Shown: piece by piece, positions 33,130 to 40,306 of the stretch
How the letters are laid out: each line of letters starts with the position of its first letter
Position numbering within the stretch: the stretch's first letter is position 1
Assembly: GCF_014650175.1 (NCBI RefSeq)
Contig: NZ_BMUL01000010.1
Span: forward strand, 186,001 to 250,000
Source of the DNA: Streptomyces termitum
GTDB lineage: Bacteria > Actinomycetota > Actinomycetes > Streptomycetales > Streptomycetaceae
Length of the DNA stretch: 64,000 nt
Direction of reading: 5' to 3'
Made by a program: the position numbers and the translations under genes
The notes under the pieces: generated by a model
The model's database searches: none
Told to the model about the DNA's origin: nothing
What the model saw: the letters and a program-made list of their open reading frames with translations, nothing else

Positions 33130-33249
33130 TTACGCGGCCAGCAGCAGGCGCGCGGCCTGGTCCACGCCGGCCTGGCCGTCCTCGGCCGGCTCGGTGTCGC
33201 TGGTGCTGGTCGTCGGGTCCTCGGTCGTAGGCTCGGTGAGTCCGGACAC
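33130..33249 (-). CDS. candidate RiPP precursor peptide, 39 residues
   Basis: A short frame from GTG 33249 to TAA 33130 with GAGGGGGA a few bases upstream. Third positions are about 95% G/C, unlike the overlapping longer frame. The peptide begins MSGLTEPTTED, has an acidic Thr/Ser/Glu/Asp-rich leader-like part, one Asp-Gly (AEDGQAG) and ends VDQAARLLLAA. It lacks Cys and aromatic residues. Directly downstream are the radical SAM and PIMT-like genes with a hairpin between. The Asp-Gly fits PIMT/aspartimide chemistry. Alternatives are a chance frame or a leader for regulation. Confidence 0.5.
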   Translation of the reverse strand: MSGLTEPTTEDPTTSTSDTEPAEDGQAGVDQAARLLLAA

Positions 33250-33499
33250 GGGGTCCCCCTCTCTCTTCTGTGTCGGTCCCGGCCCGGTCGGGCTCGGGGG
33301 TGGTGCGCGGTTCCGCCGTCAGACGGAACCGGAACCCGCATCCGTCGGGCTGTCGGCCGTGATGGGTACCGGCAAGCCCCGGGAAGTCCCCCGGATGCGG
33401 GAGTGGTGCCCCGCCCCTGCCGTAGAGCGAATCGCGGTCCCCGTGCTGTCCTTCCTGTCCGGGGCCCTTGCGGCGGGGGCAGGAGATCAGTTGGGCTGT

Positions 33500-33761
33500 A
33501 CGCGCTGCTCGTCAGGCAGGGCAGTTCCTTCTCGGCGGCCTCCACCGGTGACGGCGGCGGTCCGGCGGTGCAGCCGACGAGCGCCAGCGAGACGACGGCG
33601 AGGACGCAGAGGGGGCGGGCAACGGCTATCCCCATGGTCATCCTGTTCAGAACAGTGGTGATCACCGGCGAGGCCGGTCTACAGGGCGTTGCGGAGGTAG
33701 AGAGCTCTGCCCCCTCGCCCGTCGCGACGGTCGCCAGGAGCATCGCGATCTTGTTGATCAT
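33500..33761 (-). CDS. possible short lipoprotein-like ORF, C-terminal end unclear
   Basis: An ATG at 33761 overlaps the preceding stop (ATGA), and an internal ATG at 33641 gives MTMGIAVARPLCVLAVVSLA followed by the lipobox LVGC-T and PPPSPVEAAEKEL. After about residue 85 the codon bias collapses and the frame reads on without a stop, through the peptide gene region, into the radical SAM frame. The coding part therefore probably ends near 33500 by an ancient frameshift or truncation. The end coordinate given is approximate. It could be a degraded lipoprotein gene. Confidence 0.3.
33643..33655. promoter_or_regulatory. perfect 13-bp palindrome
   Basis: CTGTTC-A-GAACAG lies immediately upstream of the internal ATG at 33641 of the lipoprotein-like frame. 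It could be a regulator site in the minus-strand RiPP-like operon. There is no other support. Confidence 0.3.
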
Positions 33762-34360
33762 CGAGTCGGCGCGTACGGCGGCGGGCCGTAGGAATCGGAG
33801 ATGATCATGCGCTCGACGGGGCGGTGCACCGTCGTGGGGTGGCTCACCGTGATCGGTCGACCGGCGTGGAAGTGGAGGAGCTTGGTGCCGAGGCGAGGTG
33901 TCGCCATGTTGGAGACCGCCCGGAAGAGTCCGGCCTGCGTCTCGATGTAGTCGCCCACCTTGATCCACTGCGGCTCCACGGTCAGCGGGCAGGTACCGGG
34001 GGGCACCGCCGGGCCGGTCTTGCGAAGGCCCGCGAGTCGACATCCCAGGGTCGCCGACACCTTGAGCCAGTTGAAGGCATAGAAGGTCTGCGACCCCGCG
34101 TGCGGCCTTCTGGAGAGTTCGAGCTGCTGCGCGGCCCGGTCAAGCAGCGCACTCGTCTCGTCCTTGCCGTCCCACTGAAGCGTCAGCAGGTGCGACAAGT
34201 GCCGGATCGTGCTCCTGACCGCGGCATCGATCTCGGCCCGAGTCGAGGTTCCAATCTTCATGGCGCTCACGCGCTGGAGGTCGGTGCTGATGAACAACCC
34301 CTCGTTCACGAAGACATGCTCCGCTCTCCGGTCGCCCACTGCGGTGTTCACCACCGGCAT
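33758..34360 (-). CDS. hypothetical protein, first gene of the island minus-strand operon
   Basis: A 200-residue protein. I chose ATG 34360 because GGAGGGAG lies just upstream, although the frame is open further back. The N-terminal half is helical (EIDAAVRSTIRHLSHLLTLQ, LLDRAAQQLELSRRPHAG). The C-terminal half looks like a small beta-barrel (QWIKVGDYIETQAGLFRAVS, then LLHFHAGRPITVSHPTTVHR). I recognise no family. It is followed with an ATGA overlap by the lipoprotein-like frame and then by the peptide, radical SAM and methyltransferase genes, so it may belong to that pathway. It is divergent from the TPR regulator. Confidence 0.6.
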   Translation of the reverse strand: MPVVNTAVGDRRAEHVFVNEGLFISTDLQRVSAMKIGTSTRAEIDAAVRSTIRHLSHLLTLQWDGKDETSALLDRAAQQLELSRRPHAGSQTFYAFNWLKVSATLGCRLAGLRKTGPAVPPGTCPLTVEPQWIKVGDYIETQAGLFRAVSNMATPRLGTKLLHFHAGRPITVSHPTTVHRPVERMIISDSYGPPPYAPTR

Positions 34361-34509
34361 CTCCCTCCGTTCGCCGCCGTCGTTTCGACGTGACAAAGCA
34401 TCGGAGAGGGTGCGGAGACTTCTCCACGACATCGTGCCGCCATCCGGCAAGTCCCGCGCGGAGAAGAAAGCCACCTCGGTGACTTTCAAGAGACTTCTGA
34501 CGGATCGCT

Positions 34510-34548
34510 TCACCAACCAAGCCCGCAGGCAAAGGTGTTGGTGATAAT
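34510..34548. promoter_or_regulatory. operator and promoter of the island regulator
   Basis: TCACCAAC (34510-34517) and GTTGGTGA (34537-34544) are perfect 8-bp inverted arms separated by 19 nt. The right arm overlaps TGGTGATAAT, a plausible extended -10 box (GATAAT at 34543-34548), 36 bp upstream of the regulator ATG. This fits autoregulation by the protein encoded next. The flanking sequence is locally about 50% G+C. Confidence 0.5.
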
Positions 34549-34583
34549 CCAGAAGGAAGGTCACCACTTAGCGGGAGGGCCGC

Positions 34584-35936
34584 ATGGCGGAAGAGTCGCA
34601 CGAGACACTGCTCCGATTCCTCTCACGAAAGAGACGCATCGAGCCGTACGCCCTGTTTCTCCCCCTGTTCGAGCAGACCGCACGCAGGTTAGGAGAGCAG
34701 GCCGGAGACCACCGACTCTGCCAGGAGACCATCAGCAGTCGGCAATGGACTCGATGGCTTCAAGGGCAGGCAGCTCCCCAGCCATACGGCCGCGCAGTGC
34801 TCGAAGAGATATTCGGCCACCCGGTGGCCCACCTGTTGGCACCTCAATCCGAACAACGGCAGAAAGAAGAACGTCCCCTCTCCGCCGCGCAGTACCCGCA
34901 CATACTGGAAGAAGACCTGCTCATGACCGCACACGCGGCTGGCATGCACGCCGGTGACGCCGCTTCGTCGTCCCTGACCCCCGAGTCCATCGACCTCCTC
35001 CGCAGCCAGGTGTCGACCCTGGCCCGCGCCTACCATCAGAAGCCGGCCTCGGAGATCTTCGTGAAGGCCCGTCGGGTCCGAGAAACGATCGAACAGCGAA
35101 TGCCGCTCACGCATCGCCCTGACCAGACCACGGACCTCCTTCTCCTCGCCGGACAGTCCTGCGCCCTGCTGGCGTCGGCCGCCTTCGACCTCGGATCCCG
35201 CGAGGCGGCGGAAGCCTTGACCCGGGCGGCCATCGCCTACGCCCGCCCCATCGACCACACCCCTCTGATCGCATGGTGCGGCGGGAACCTGGCGCTGCTG
35301 GCCTACTGGGACGGAAGGCCGACCGAAGCACTGGGCCACGTGGAGGCGGTCCGGGACCTCGCCACGTCCGGCACGGCCAAGCTCAGGCTCCACAGCATCG
35401 CCGCGCGTACGTACGGGCACCTGGGCGACTCCGGCGGGGTCCGCGCCGAACTGGCCGCGGCCGACCAGGTGGACATGAGCATCCGCGACGACCACCACGA
35501 CGAGATCGGCGGAGAGTTCGGATTCTCCCCTGAGAGGGCCGCGATGTCGGCTGGAAGCTCCTGGCTCCTCGTGCAGGACGGCGCCAAGGCGGTGGAGGCC
35601 TCGACCCGGGCGCTCGCCCTGGCTCGCGGCAGGTCCGGTCCGCAGCGTTCGCCGAAGGTCGAGATGGAGGCGTCGGCGGACCTGGCCCTCGCCCAACTCC
35701 TGAGCAGGGACTTCGAATCCGCCGTGACAGCGCTGGGGCCGGTCTTCGACCTTCCGCCGGAGAAGAGGGTGGACGGGCTCCTCTCCCGCCTCCGAGGCGT
35801 GCGTTCACAGCTCGCAGCACCCGAGCTGCGGGGGCGCCGGGAAGCGGCTGAACTGGCCCGTCACATCGAAGGTTTCGGACGGGACTCCGCGCGATCCATG
35901 CTCCCCGGAGCCCCGTCCACCGCGATCGGCGGTTAG
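34584..35936 (+). CDS. transcriptional regulator-like protein with TPR-type C-terminal region
   Basis: A 450-residue protein from ATG 34584 with GGGAGGG upstream. The N-terminal 85 residues look like a divergent XRE/HTH module (SRQWTRWLQGQAAPQPYGRA, VLEEIFGHPVAHLLAP), like the actinobacterial regulators that pair an HTH with a helical repeat domain. From about 150 there are TPR-like helices (LLLLAGQSCALLASAAFDLG, AWCGGNLALLAYWDGRPTEA, ALGHVEAVRDLATSG). Such proteins often sense peptides or small signals and control adjacent biosynthetic genes. It is divergent from the hypothetical/RiPP-like operon and therefore a candidate pathway regulator. Convergent with the epimerase gene, overlapping its end by 4 bp. 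Confidence 0.72.
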   Translation: MAEESHETLLRFLSRKRRIEPYALFLPLFEQTARRLGEQAGDHRLCQETISSRQWTRWLQGQAAPQPYGRAVLEEIFGHPVAHLLAPQSEQRQKEERPLSAAQYPHILEEDLLMTAHAAGMHAGDAASSSLTPESIDLLRSQVSTLARAYHQKPASEIFVKARRVRETIEQRMPLTHRPDQTTDLLLLAGQSCALLASAAFDLGSREAAEALTRAAIAYARPIDHTPLIAWCGGNLALLAYWDGRPTEALGHVEAVRDLATSGTAKLRLHSIAARTYGHLGDSGGVRAELAAADQVDMSIRDDHHDEIGGEFGFSPERAAMSAGSSWLLVQDGAKAVEASTRALALARGRSGPQRSPKVEMEASADLALAQLLSRDFESAVTALGPVFDLPPEKRVDGLLSRLRGVRSQLAAPELRGRREAAELARHIEGFGRDSARSMLPGAPSTAIGG

Positions 35937-36946
35937 CGCGCGTCCCAGGCGGCGAGCAGGGCGGCCTCCTTGTCCGCGGCGATGCCGTGGTGGGCCGCCC
36001 TCTCGTTGTCCACGGCCGCCTCCCCCGAAGCCAGCCACGCCCACGTGTCGGCCACCGTCTCCGACAGCGGGCGGCACACGAGGCCGGCTTCTTGCGCGCG
36101 AGCGCCGGATACCGTCCAGGTGCCGGGGTACGTCCTCCAGAGCGGCAGCTCGGTCCACTGCTTGGCGCCATGGGCGAGCAGGAAGCCGCCCTCCAGCCAC
36201 TCCAGGGTGGCAGTCGAGCCGGTGGCCTCGATGCAGGCCCGCAAGAAACTCTCCATCGAGGCGTGGTTCGCCGGGGCCGTCACGTTGAAGACTTCGGCCG
36301 TCCGGCCGGCCTCCGCCCGATCGCACGCGAACGCGGCCACGTCACGGGCGTCCACCGGGGCAATGGGCTGGTCCGGCACGCCGGGGGCGAGGATACGCCC
36401 ACCGCGCTCGATGCGCCGCAGCCACCACGGCAGCCGGCCCACATACTCCTCCGGCCCGAGGATCACGCCGGGACGCAGGATGGTCAGCGCGTTCCCGAGG
36501 TTCGTCCGAGCGGCCTTCTCGGCATCGGCCTTGTCCACTCCGTAGGCGACGTTCACATCCGCCGGGACACCTGGCACGGGCTCTGCTTCCGCAAGCGTCG
36601 GCAGGTCTTCCGTGAGCGGGAGCAGCGGCCAGCCCGCGTAGACGGAGACCGTGGATACGTACACGTACCGGGTCGCAGCCTCGCTCAGGGTGCGCGTCGC
36701 CAGGTCCACCACGTCCGCCGACATGCCGGACGTGTCGATGATCGAGTCCCACGGTCCTGCTCCGGCCAGATGCTCCAGGTCTCCCTGGTCGGTTCGATCA
36801 CCCTGGATGGCGTGGGCGCCCTCCGGATTCTTCCCGGTCTTGCCCCGGTTGAAGACGGTGACAGACCACCCTCGCCGCAGGGCCTCGACCGCGACCGCGC
36901 GCCCGAGGAAGTGGGAACCGCCCATCACCAGCACTGACTTCGTCAT
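35933..36946 (-). CDS. NAD-dependent epimerase/dehydratase (extended SDR)
   Basis: A 337-residue protein from ATG 36946. The Rossmann glycine motif GGSHFLGRAVAVEAL is at the N-terminus. The conserved Asp of the cofactor pocket is in IQGDRTDQGDLE. Catalytic Tyr and Lys are in AYGVDKADAEKA, and the serine region is YVYVSTVSVYAG. The family acts on nucleotide sugars or related hydroxy/keto substrates. The sequence MGGSHFLG and the short C-terminal domain place it with the atypical SDRs of unknown substrate. It lies at the right edge of the island and converges with the regulator. The 314-bp gap to the next gene holds the paaK remnant and a palindrome. Confidence 0.82.
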   Translation of the reverse strand: MTKSVLVMGGSHFLGRAVAVEALRRGWSVTVFNRGKTGKNPEGAHAIQGDRTDQGDLEHLAGAGPWDSIIDTSGMSADVVDLATRTLSEAATRYVYVSTVSVYAGWPLLPLTEDLPTLAEAEPVPGVPADVNVAYGVDKADAEKAARTNLGNALTILRPGVILGPEEYVGRLPWWLRRIERGGRILAPGVPDQPIAPVDARDVAAFACDRAEAGRTAEVFNVTAPANHASMESFLRACIEATGSTATLEWLEGGFLLAHGAKQWTELPLWRTYPGTWTVSGARAQEAGLVCRPLSETVADTWAWLASGEAAVDNERAAHHGIAADKEAALLAAWDAR

Positions 36947-37059
36947 GGATCACACGGTACAGACGAGGAAGAACATGACGGCAAACGCGGGCGTTCCGCA
37001 GGTTGGCCTCCGGGCGGCGGGTGCCGCTGGAACGCTTGGGCTCGGGACGGAAGGGGGAC

Positions 37060-37141
37060 GGCCTCGGTGGAGGTGGTGGCCCCGGAGGCGCTGGAGCGGT
37101 CGGTGGGCAAGATCCGGCGGATCGTGGGCCGGCGGGAGGAG
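37060..37141 (+). pseudogene. remnant of a paaK 3' end (direct repeat of 28608-28689)
   Basis: Of 82 aligned bases 76 match the end of paaK, including 39 identical in a row. The frame still reads ASVEVVAPEALERSVGKIRR but the stop codon is lost to a small deletion, and sequence beyond still resembles the paaK terminator stem (GGGACGG then GGCGGCCGG). It has the same orientation as paaK. Upstream similarity fades within about 20 bp. It marks either one end of an inserted segment or a decayed second paaK. Confidence 0.8.
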
Positions 37142-37163
37142 CGGGACGGGGCGGCCGGGAGGC

Positions 37164-37185
37164 GTACCCACCTTTTAGTGGGTAC
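37164..37185. promoter_or_regulatory. perfect palindrome resembling an HxlR-type operator
   Basis: GTACCCAC and GTGGGTAC, perfect 8-bp arms around CTTTTA. The GTAC-ended, A/T-centred form is typical of HxlR/YodB-family sites. It lies 76 bp beyond the stop of the HxlR gene and 218 bp upstream of the epimerase start, not in the usual position next to hxlR. Confidence 0.5.
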
Positions 37186-37260
37186 TTGTCGCCGTCGGCG
37201 GGCCGGGAGAGGGTGAGGGTGTCGACGGGGACGGCGCCGCACCGGACCGGAGGGAGGGAG

Positions 37261-37617
37261 TCAAGAGGCGGCCGGCCGGTCGAGGTCGTCGAGGCGGTCG
37301 AGGTGCGCGTGTCCCCAGTCGGAGAGCGGGGCCAGCGCCCGGGAGAGCGCGAGGCCGTGCGCGGTCAGCGAGTAGACCGTCCTGAGCGGTACGCCGTCGT
37401 GCGCCTCGCGGTGCACGAGTCCGTCCTCCTCCATCTCGCGCAGGGTCTGGGTCAGTACTTTCTCGCTGATCCCGCGCACCTTCCGGCGCAGTTCGCCGGG
37501 CCGGTGCGGCCCCGCTTCGAGCAGCCACAGCAGTGTGGTCCGCCACTTTCCCTCGATCACCGAGACCGCGGCGGCCACGCCGCAGACCTCGCCCCCGTCG
37601 AGCCGGACGCGCGCCAT
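37261..37617 (-). CDS. HxlR-family winged-helix regulator
   Basis: A 118-residue protein from ATG 37617. The HxlR core is complete: EVCGVAAAVSVIEGKWRTTL, LWLLEAGPHRPGELRRKVRG, ISEKVLTQTLREMEEDGLVH and R with a wing (RTVYSLTAHGLALSRALAPL). The single N-terminal Cys at about residue 12 is the residue used for thiol, quinone or aldehyde sensing in YodB/HypR relatives. It is divergent from an NAD-binding reductase gene, 86 bp apart, which is its probable target. Confidence 0.9.
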   Translation of the reverse strand: MARVRLDGGEVCGVAAAVSVIEGKWRTTLLWLLEAGPHRPGELRRKVRGISEKVLTQTLREMEEDGLVHREAHDGVPLRTVYSLTAHGLALSRALAPLSDWGHAHLDRLDDLDRPAAS

Positions 37618-37703
37618 CGCCGTCCCCTCCCCGTCCGTGCGCGGCCGGTCCGCCGCGTCGCCGCACCCACCCTAATCCGCTTTCGCACCGTAGGAGTTCA
37701 CGC

Positions 37704-38639
37704 ATGTCCGCCACCCCGGAGACCACCCCGGAGACCACCTCTCAGACCAGCGCTGAGACCGCCTCCCGGCAGCCCGCCGTCACCGTGCTCGGCCTCGGTC
37801 CGATGGGCCGTGCCCTGGCCGGCGCGTTCCTCGCGGCCGGGATCCGCACCACGGTGTGGAACCGCACGCCCGGCCGGGAGGGCGACCTCACCGGGCGGGG
37901 CGCCGTCACGGCGGCGAGCGCCGCCGAGGCGGTCGCGGCGAGTCCGCTGACCGTGATCTGCATGGTCAACTACGACGCCACGGACGCGGTGCTGCGGCAG
38001 GACGCGGTGGAGGCCGCGCTCAAGGGCCGTACCCTCGTCAACCTCTCCGCCGACACGCCCGGCCGTGCCCGGGACACGGGGGCGTGGGCCGGGGAGCGCG
38101 GCATCCGCTACCTGGACGGCGCCGTCATGACGCCGGCCGGCACGATCGGCTCGCCGGCCGGCGTGTTCCTGTTCAGCGGCCCGGCCGGCCTCTACGAGGA
38201 GCACCGGCCGGTGCTCGACGGGCTCGGCGGCACCCACACCCACCTGGGCGAGGAGGTCGCGCGCGCCGCGGCCTTCGACATCGCGCTCCTCGACGTCTTC
38301 TGGACCTCGATGGCCGGGTACGTGCACGCGCTGGCCCTCGCGGACGCGGAGGGCGTCACGCCGCGCGAGCTGGCGCCGTTCGCGGCGGGCATCGCGCGGA
38401 TCCTGCCGCCGCTCTTCGAGGAGTTCGCCGGGGACGTGCAGGACGGCACCTACTCCGGCGCGATCAACCCGGTGACCTCGGCGGTGTCGACGATGGCGCA
38501 CGTCGTGCACGCCGCCGAGGAGCACGCCATCGACTCGGGCGTGATGCGCGCGGTCGAGGGGCTGGCCCGCCGCACCGTGGCGCTCGGCCACGGCGCGGAC
38601 GGGTTCTCGCGGGCCGCGGAGGTGCTGCGGCGGCGCTGA
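37704..38639 (+). CDS. NAD(P)-dependent 6-phosphogluconate dehydrogenase-like / imine reductase-type oxidoreductase
   Basis: A 311-residue protein from ATG 37704 with TAGGAG 7 nt upstream. The Rossmann motif is VTVLGLGPMGRALAGAFLAA, with an Arg-rich NADP loop (VWNRTPGRE). The hinge and C-terminal helical domain typical of beta-hydroxyacid dehydrogenases and imine reductases follow (MTPAGTIGSPAGVFLFSG, LDVFWTSMAGYVHALALADA). The catalytic Lys of hydroxyisobutyrate dehydrogenases is not evident; DVFW at that place favours the imine-reductase-like subgroup. A 20-residue Thr/Ser/Glu N-terminal extension is unusual. Probably induced through the divergent HxlR regulator. Confidence 0.82.
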   Translation: MSATPETTPETTSQTSAETASRQPAVTVLGLGPMGRALAGAFLAAGIRTTVWNRTPGREGDLTGRGAVTAASAAEAVAASPLTVICMVNYDATDAVLRQDAVEAALKGRTLVNLSADTPGRARDTGAWAGERGIRYLDGAVMTPAGTIGSPAGVFLFSGPAGLYEEHRPVLDGLGGTHTHLGEEVARAAAFDIALLDVFWTSMAGYVHALALADAEGVTPRELAPFAAGIARILPPLFEEFAGDVQDGTYSGAINPVTSAVSTMAHVVHAAEEHAIDSGVMRAVEGLARRTVALGHGADGFSRAAEVLRRR

Positions 38640-38648
38640 GCCGGCCGG

Positions 38649-40151
38649 TCAGGTGCCCGCGTACCGGTCGCGCAGCTCCCGCTTGAGGATCTTCCCGCTG
38701 GCGTTGCGGGGCAGGGCGTCGGCGAAGACGATCCGCTTGGGCGCCTTGAAGGAGGAGAGGTTCTCCCGGGCATGGGCGAGGAGTTCGGCCTCGGTGACCT
38801 CGCCGCGCGGGACGACGACGGCGGTGACCGCCTCGATCCAGCGGTCGTCGGGGAGGCCGATGACGGCCGTCTCGGCGACCGCCGGATGGGTGTAGAGGGC
38901 GTCCTCGACCTGGCGGGAGGCGACGAGCACGCCGCCGGAGTTGATGACGTCCTTCACCCGGTCCACGATCGTCAGGTAGCCGTCGGCGTCGCGGACGGCG
39001 AGGTCGCCGGAGCGGAACCAGCCGTCGCGGAAGGCGGCGGCGGTCTCCTCCGGCTTCGCCCAGTAGCCCTCGCAGAGCTGCGGGGAGCGGTAGACGACCT
39101 CGCCGGGGGTGCCGTCGGGGACGTCCGCGCCGGCCTCGTCGACGACCCGCGCCTCGACGTGCCGGACGGGCCGGCCGCAGGAGTCCATGCGGCCCTCGTG
39201 CTCGTCGGGGCCGAGGACGGTGGCGAGCGGGCCGATCTCGGACTGGCCGAAGCAGTTGTAGAAGGCGAGGCCGGGCAGGCGCGCGCGGAGCCGTTCGAGG
39301 ACGGGCACGGGCATGATCGACGCCCCGTAGTACGCCTTGCGCAGGGCGGAGAGGTCGCGGTCGGCGAAGCCCGGGTGGTTGGCGAGCGCGATCCAGACGG
39401 TCGGCGGGGCGAAGAGGCTGTCCGCGCGGCCCGCCTCGACCAGGTCGAACAGCGTGTCCGGGTCGGGCGCTTCGAGGAGCGTGCTCTCCGCGCCGACGGC
39501 CAGGTAGGGCAGCAGGAAGACGTGGGTCTGGGCGGAGTGGTAGAGCGGCAGGGCGTGCACCGGCCGGTCGTCCTCGGCCAGGTCGAGGGCGGCGACGGCG
39601 CTGTCGTACTCGTGGACCAGCGCCCGGTGGGTCATCATCGCGCCCTTGGGCAGGGCGGTGGTGCCCGAGGTGTAGAGCAGCTGCGCCAGGTCGCGGGGAT
39701 CGCTGTCGGAGGTGTACGGCTCCGAGTCGGCGAGCGCGTCGAGGAGCGAGCCCGGCGCGTCCCGCAGGGCCCGGACCCGCACGCCCGCGGGGATCCGGTC
39801 GGCGAGCCCGGGATCGGCGAGGACGAGGGAACTCCCCGACTGGTCCAGGAGGTAGGAGAGGTCGTCGCCGGTGAGGTGGTGGTTGACCGGGACGTGCACG
39901 AGTCCGGCGCGGGCGCAGGCCAGGAAGGCGATCAGGTACGCGTCGGAGTTGTGGCCGTAGGTGGCGACCCGGGCGCCCGGCACGAGTCCGGGCTCGCGGC
40001 GCAGCACGGCCGCGGCGGTGGAGACGGCGGCGTCCAGCGCGGCGTAGGTCCAGGCGCGGTCCGCGTACCGCAGGGCGGTCCGGCCGGGGACGCGCCCGGC
40101 GCTCGCGCGCAGCACGCCGTCGACGGTGCGGGTGAGGAGTCCTCGTTCCAT
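38649..40151 (-). CDS. acyl-CoA synthetase (AMP-dependent, long-chain/FadD-like)
   Basis: A 500-residue protein from ATG 40151. ANL motifs: LLYTSGTTALPKGAMMTHRA near 160, YNCFGQSEIGPLAT near 300, WFRSGDLAVRDADGYLTIVD near 395, RVKDVINSGGVLVASRQVED for the hinge, and NASGKILKRELRD with the catalytic Lys near the end. It activates carboxylic acids as CoA thioesters. It converges with the NAD-binding reductase gene, 9 bp between stops, and is divergent from the acylase gene, with 155 bp between starts. It does not carry the 29-bp operator found at the other two acyl-CoA loci. Confidence 0.9.
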   Translation of the reverse strand: MERGLLTRTVDGVLRASAGRVPGRTALRYADRAWTYAALDAAVSTAAAVLRREPGLVPGARVATYGHNSDAYLIAFLACARAGLVHVPVNHHLTGDDLSYLLDQSGSSLVLADPGLADRIPAGVRVRALRDAPGSLLDALADSEPYTSDSDPRDLAQLLYTSGTTALPKGAMMTHRALVHEYDSAVAALDLAEDDRPVHALPLYHSAQTHVFLLPYLAVGAESTLLEAPDPDTLFDLVEAGRADSLFAPPTVWIALANHPGFADRDLSALRKAYYGASIMPVPVLERLRARLPGLAFYNCFGQSEIGPLATVLGPDEHEGRMDSCGRPVRHVEARVVDEAGADVPDGTPGEVVYRSPQLCEGYWAKPEETAAAFRDGWFRSGDLAVRDADGYLTIVDRVKDVINSGGVLVASRQVEDALYTHPAVAETAVIGLPDDRWIEAVTAVVVPRGEVTEAELLAHARENLSSFKAPKRIVFADALPRNASGKILKRELRDRYAGT

Positions 40152-40306
40152 GGCTGGATCCTGGGCTCGGCGGTGCGGCGGGTCAAGTACCGCGACCGGA
40201 CCGCGCGCTTCCCCGCGACCGGCGCGGAAGGGCCTGTTGACAGGGTGCGCGCCGGGCTGACTGGATGGCCCGACCGGCTTTCACCACCTGCCCGTTGGGA
40301 GTCATC

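Noticed and set aside
33362..33661. Plus-strand small protein with a hydrophobic segment opposite the lipoprotein-like frame
   Set aside because: Third-position G/C is only about 70% and no ribosome site precedes it; it looks like a shadow of the minus strand.
32157..34043. A single 628-codon radical SAM fusion protein
   Set aside because: The upstream two thirds has poor codon bias and Arg/Pro-rich sequence; a strong ribosome site and the radical SAM fold begin at 33020.
28690..37059. Integrative conjugative element or prophage
   Set aside because: Direct repeats bracket the block, but no integrase, relaxase, replication or phage gene is present, so only an island or rearrangement is claimed.
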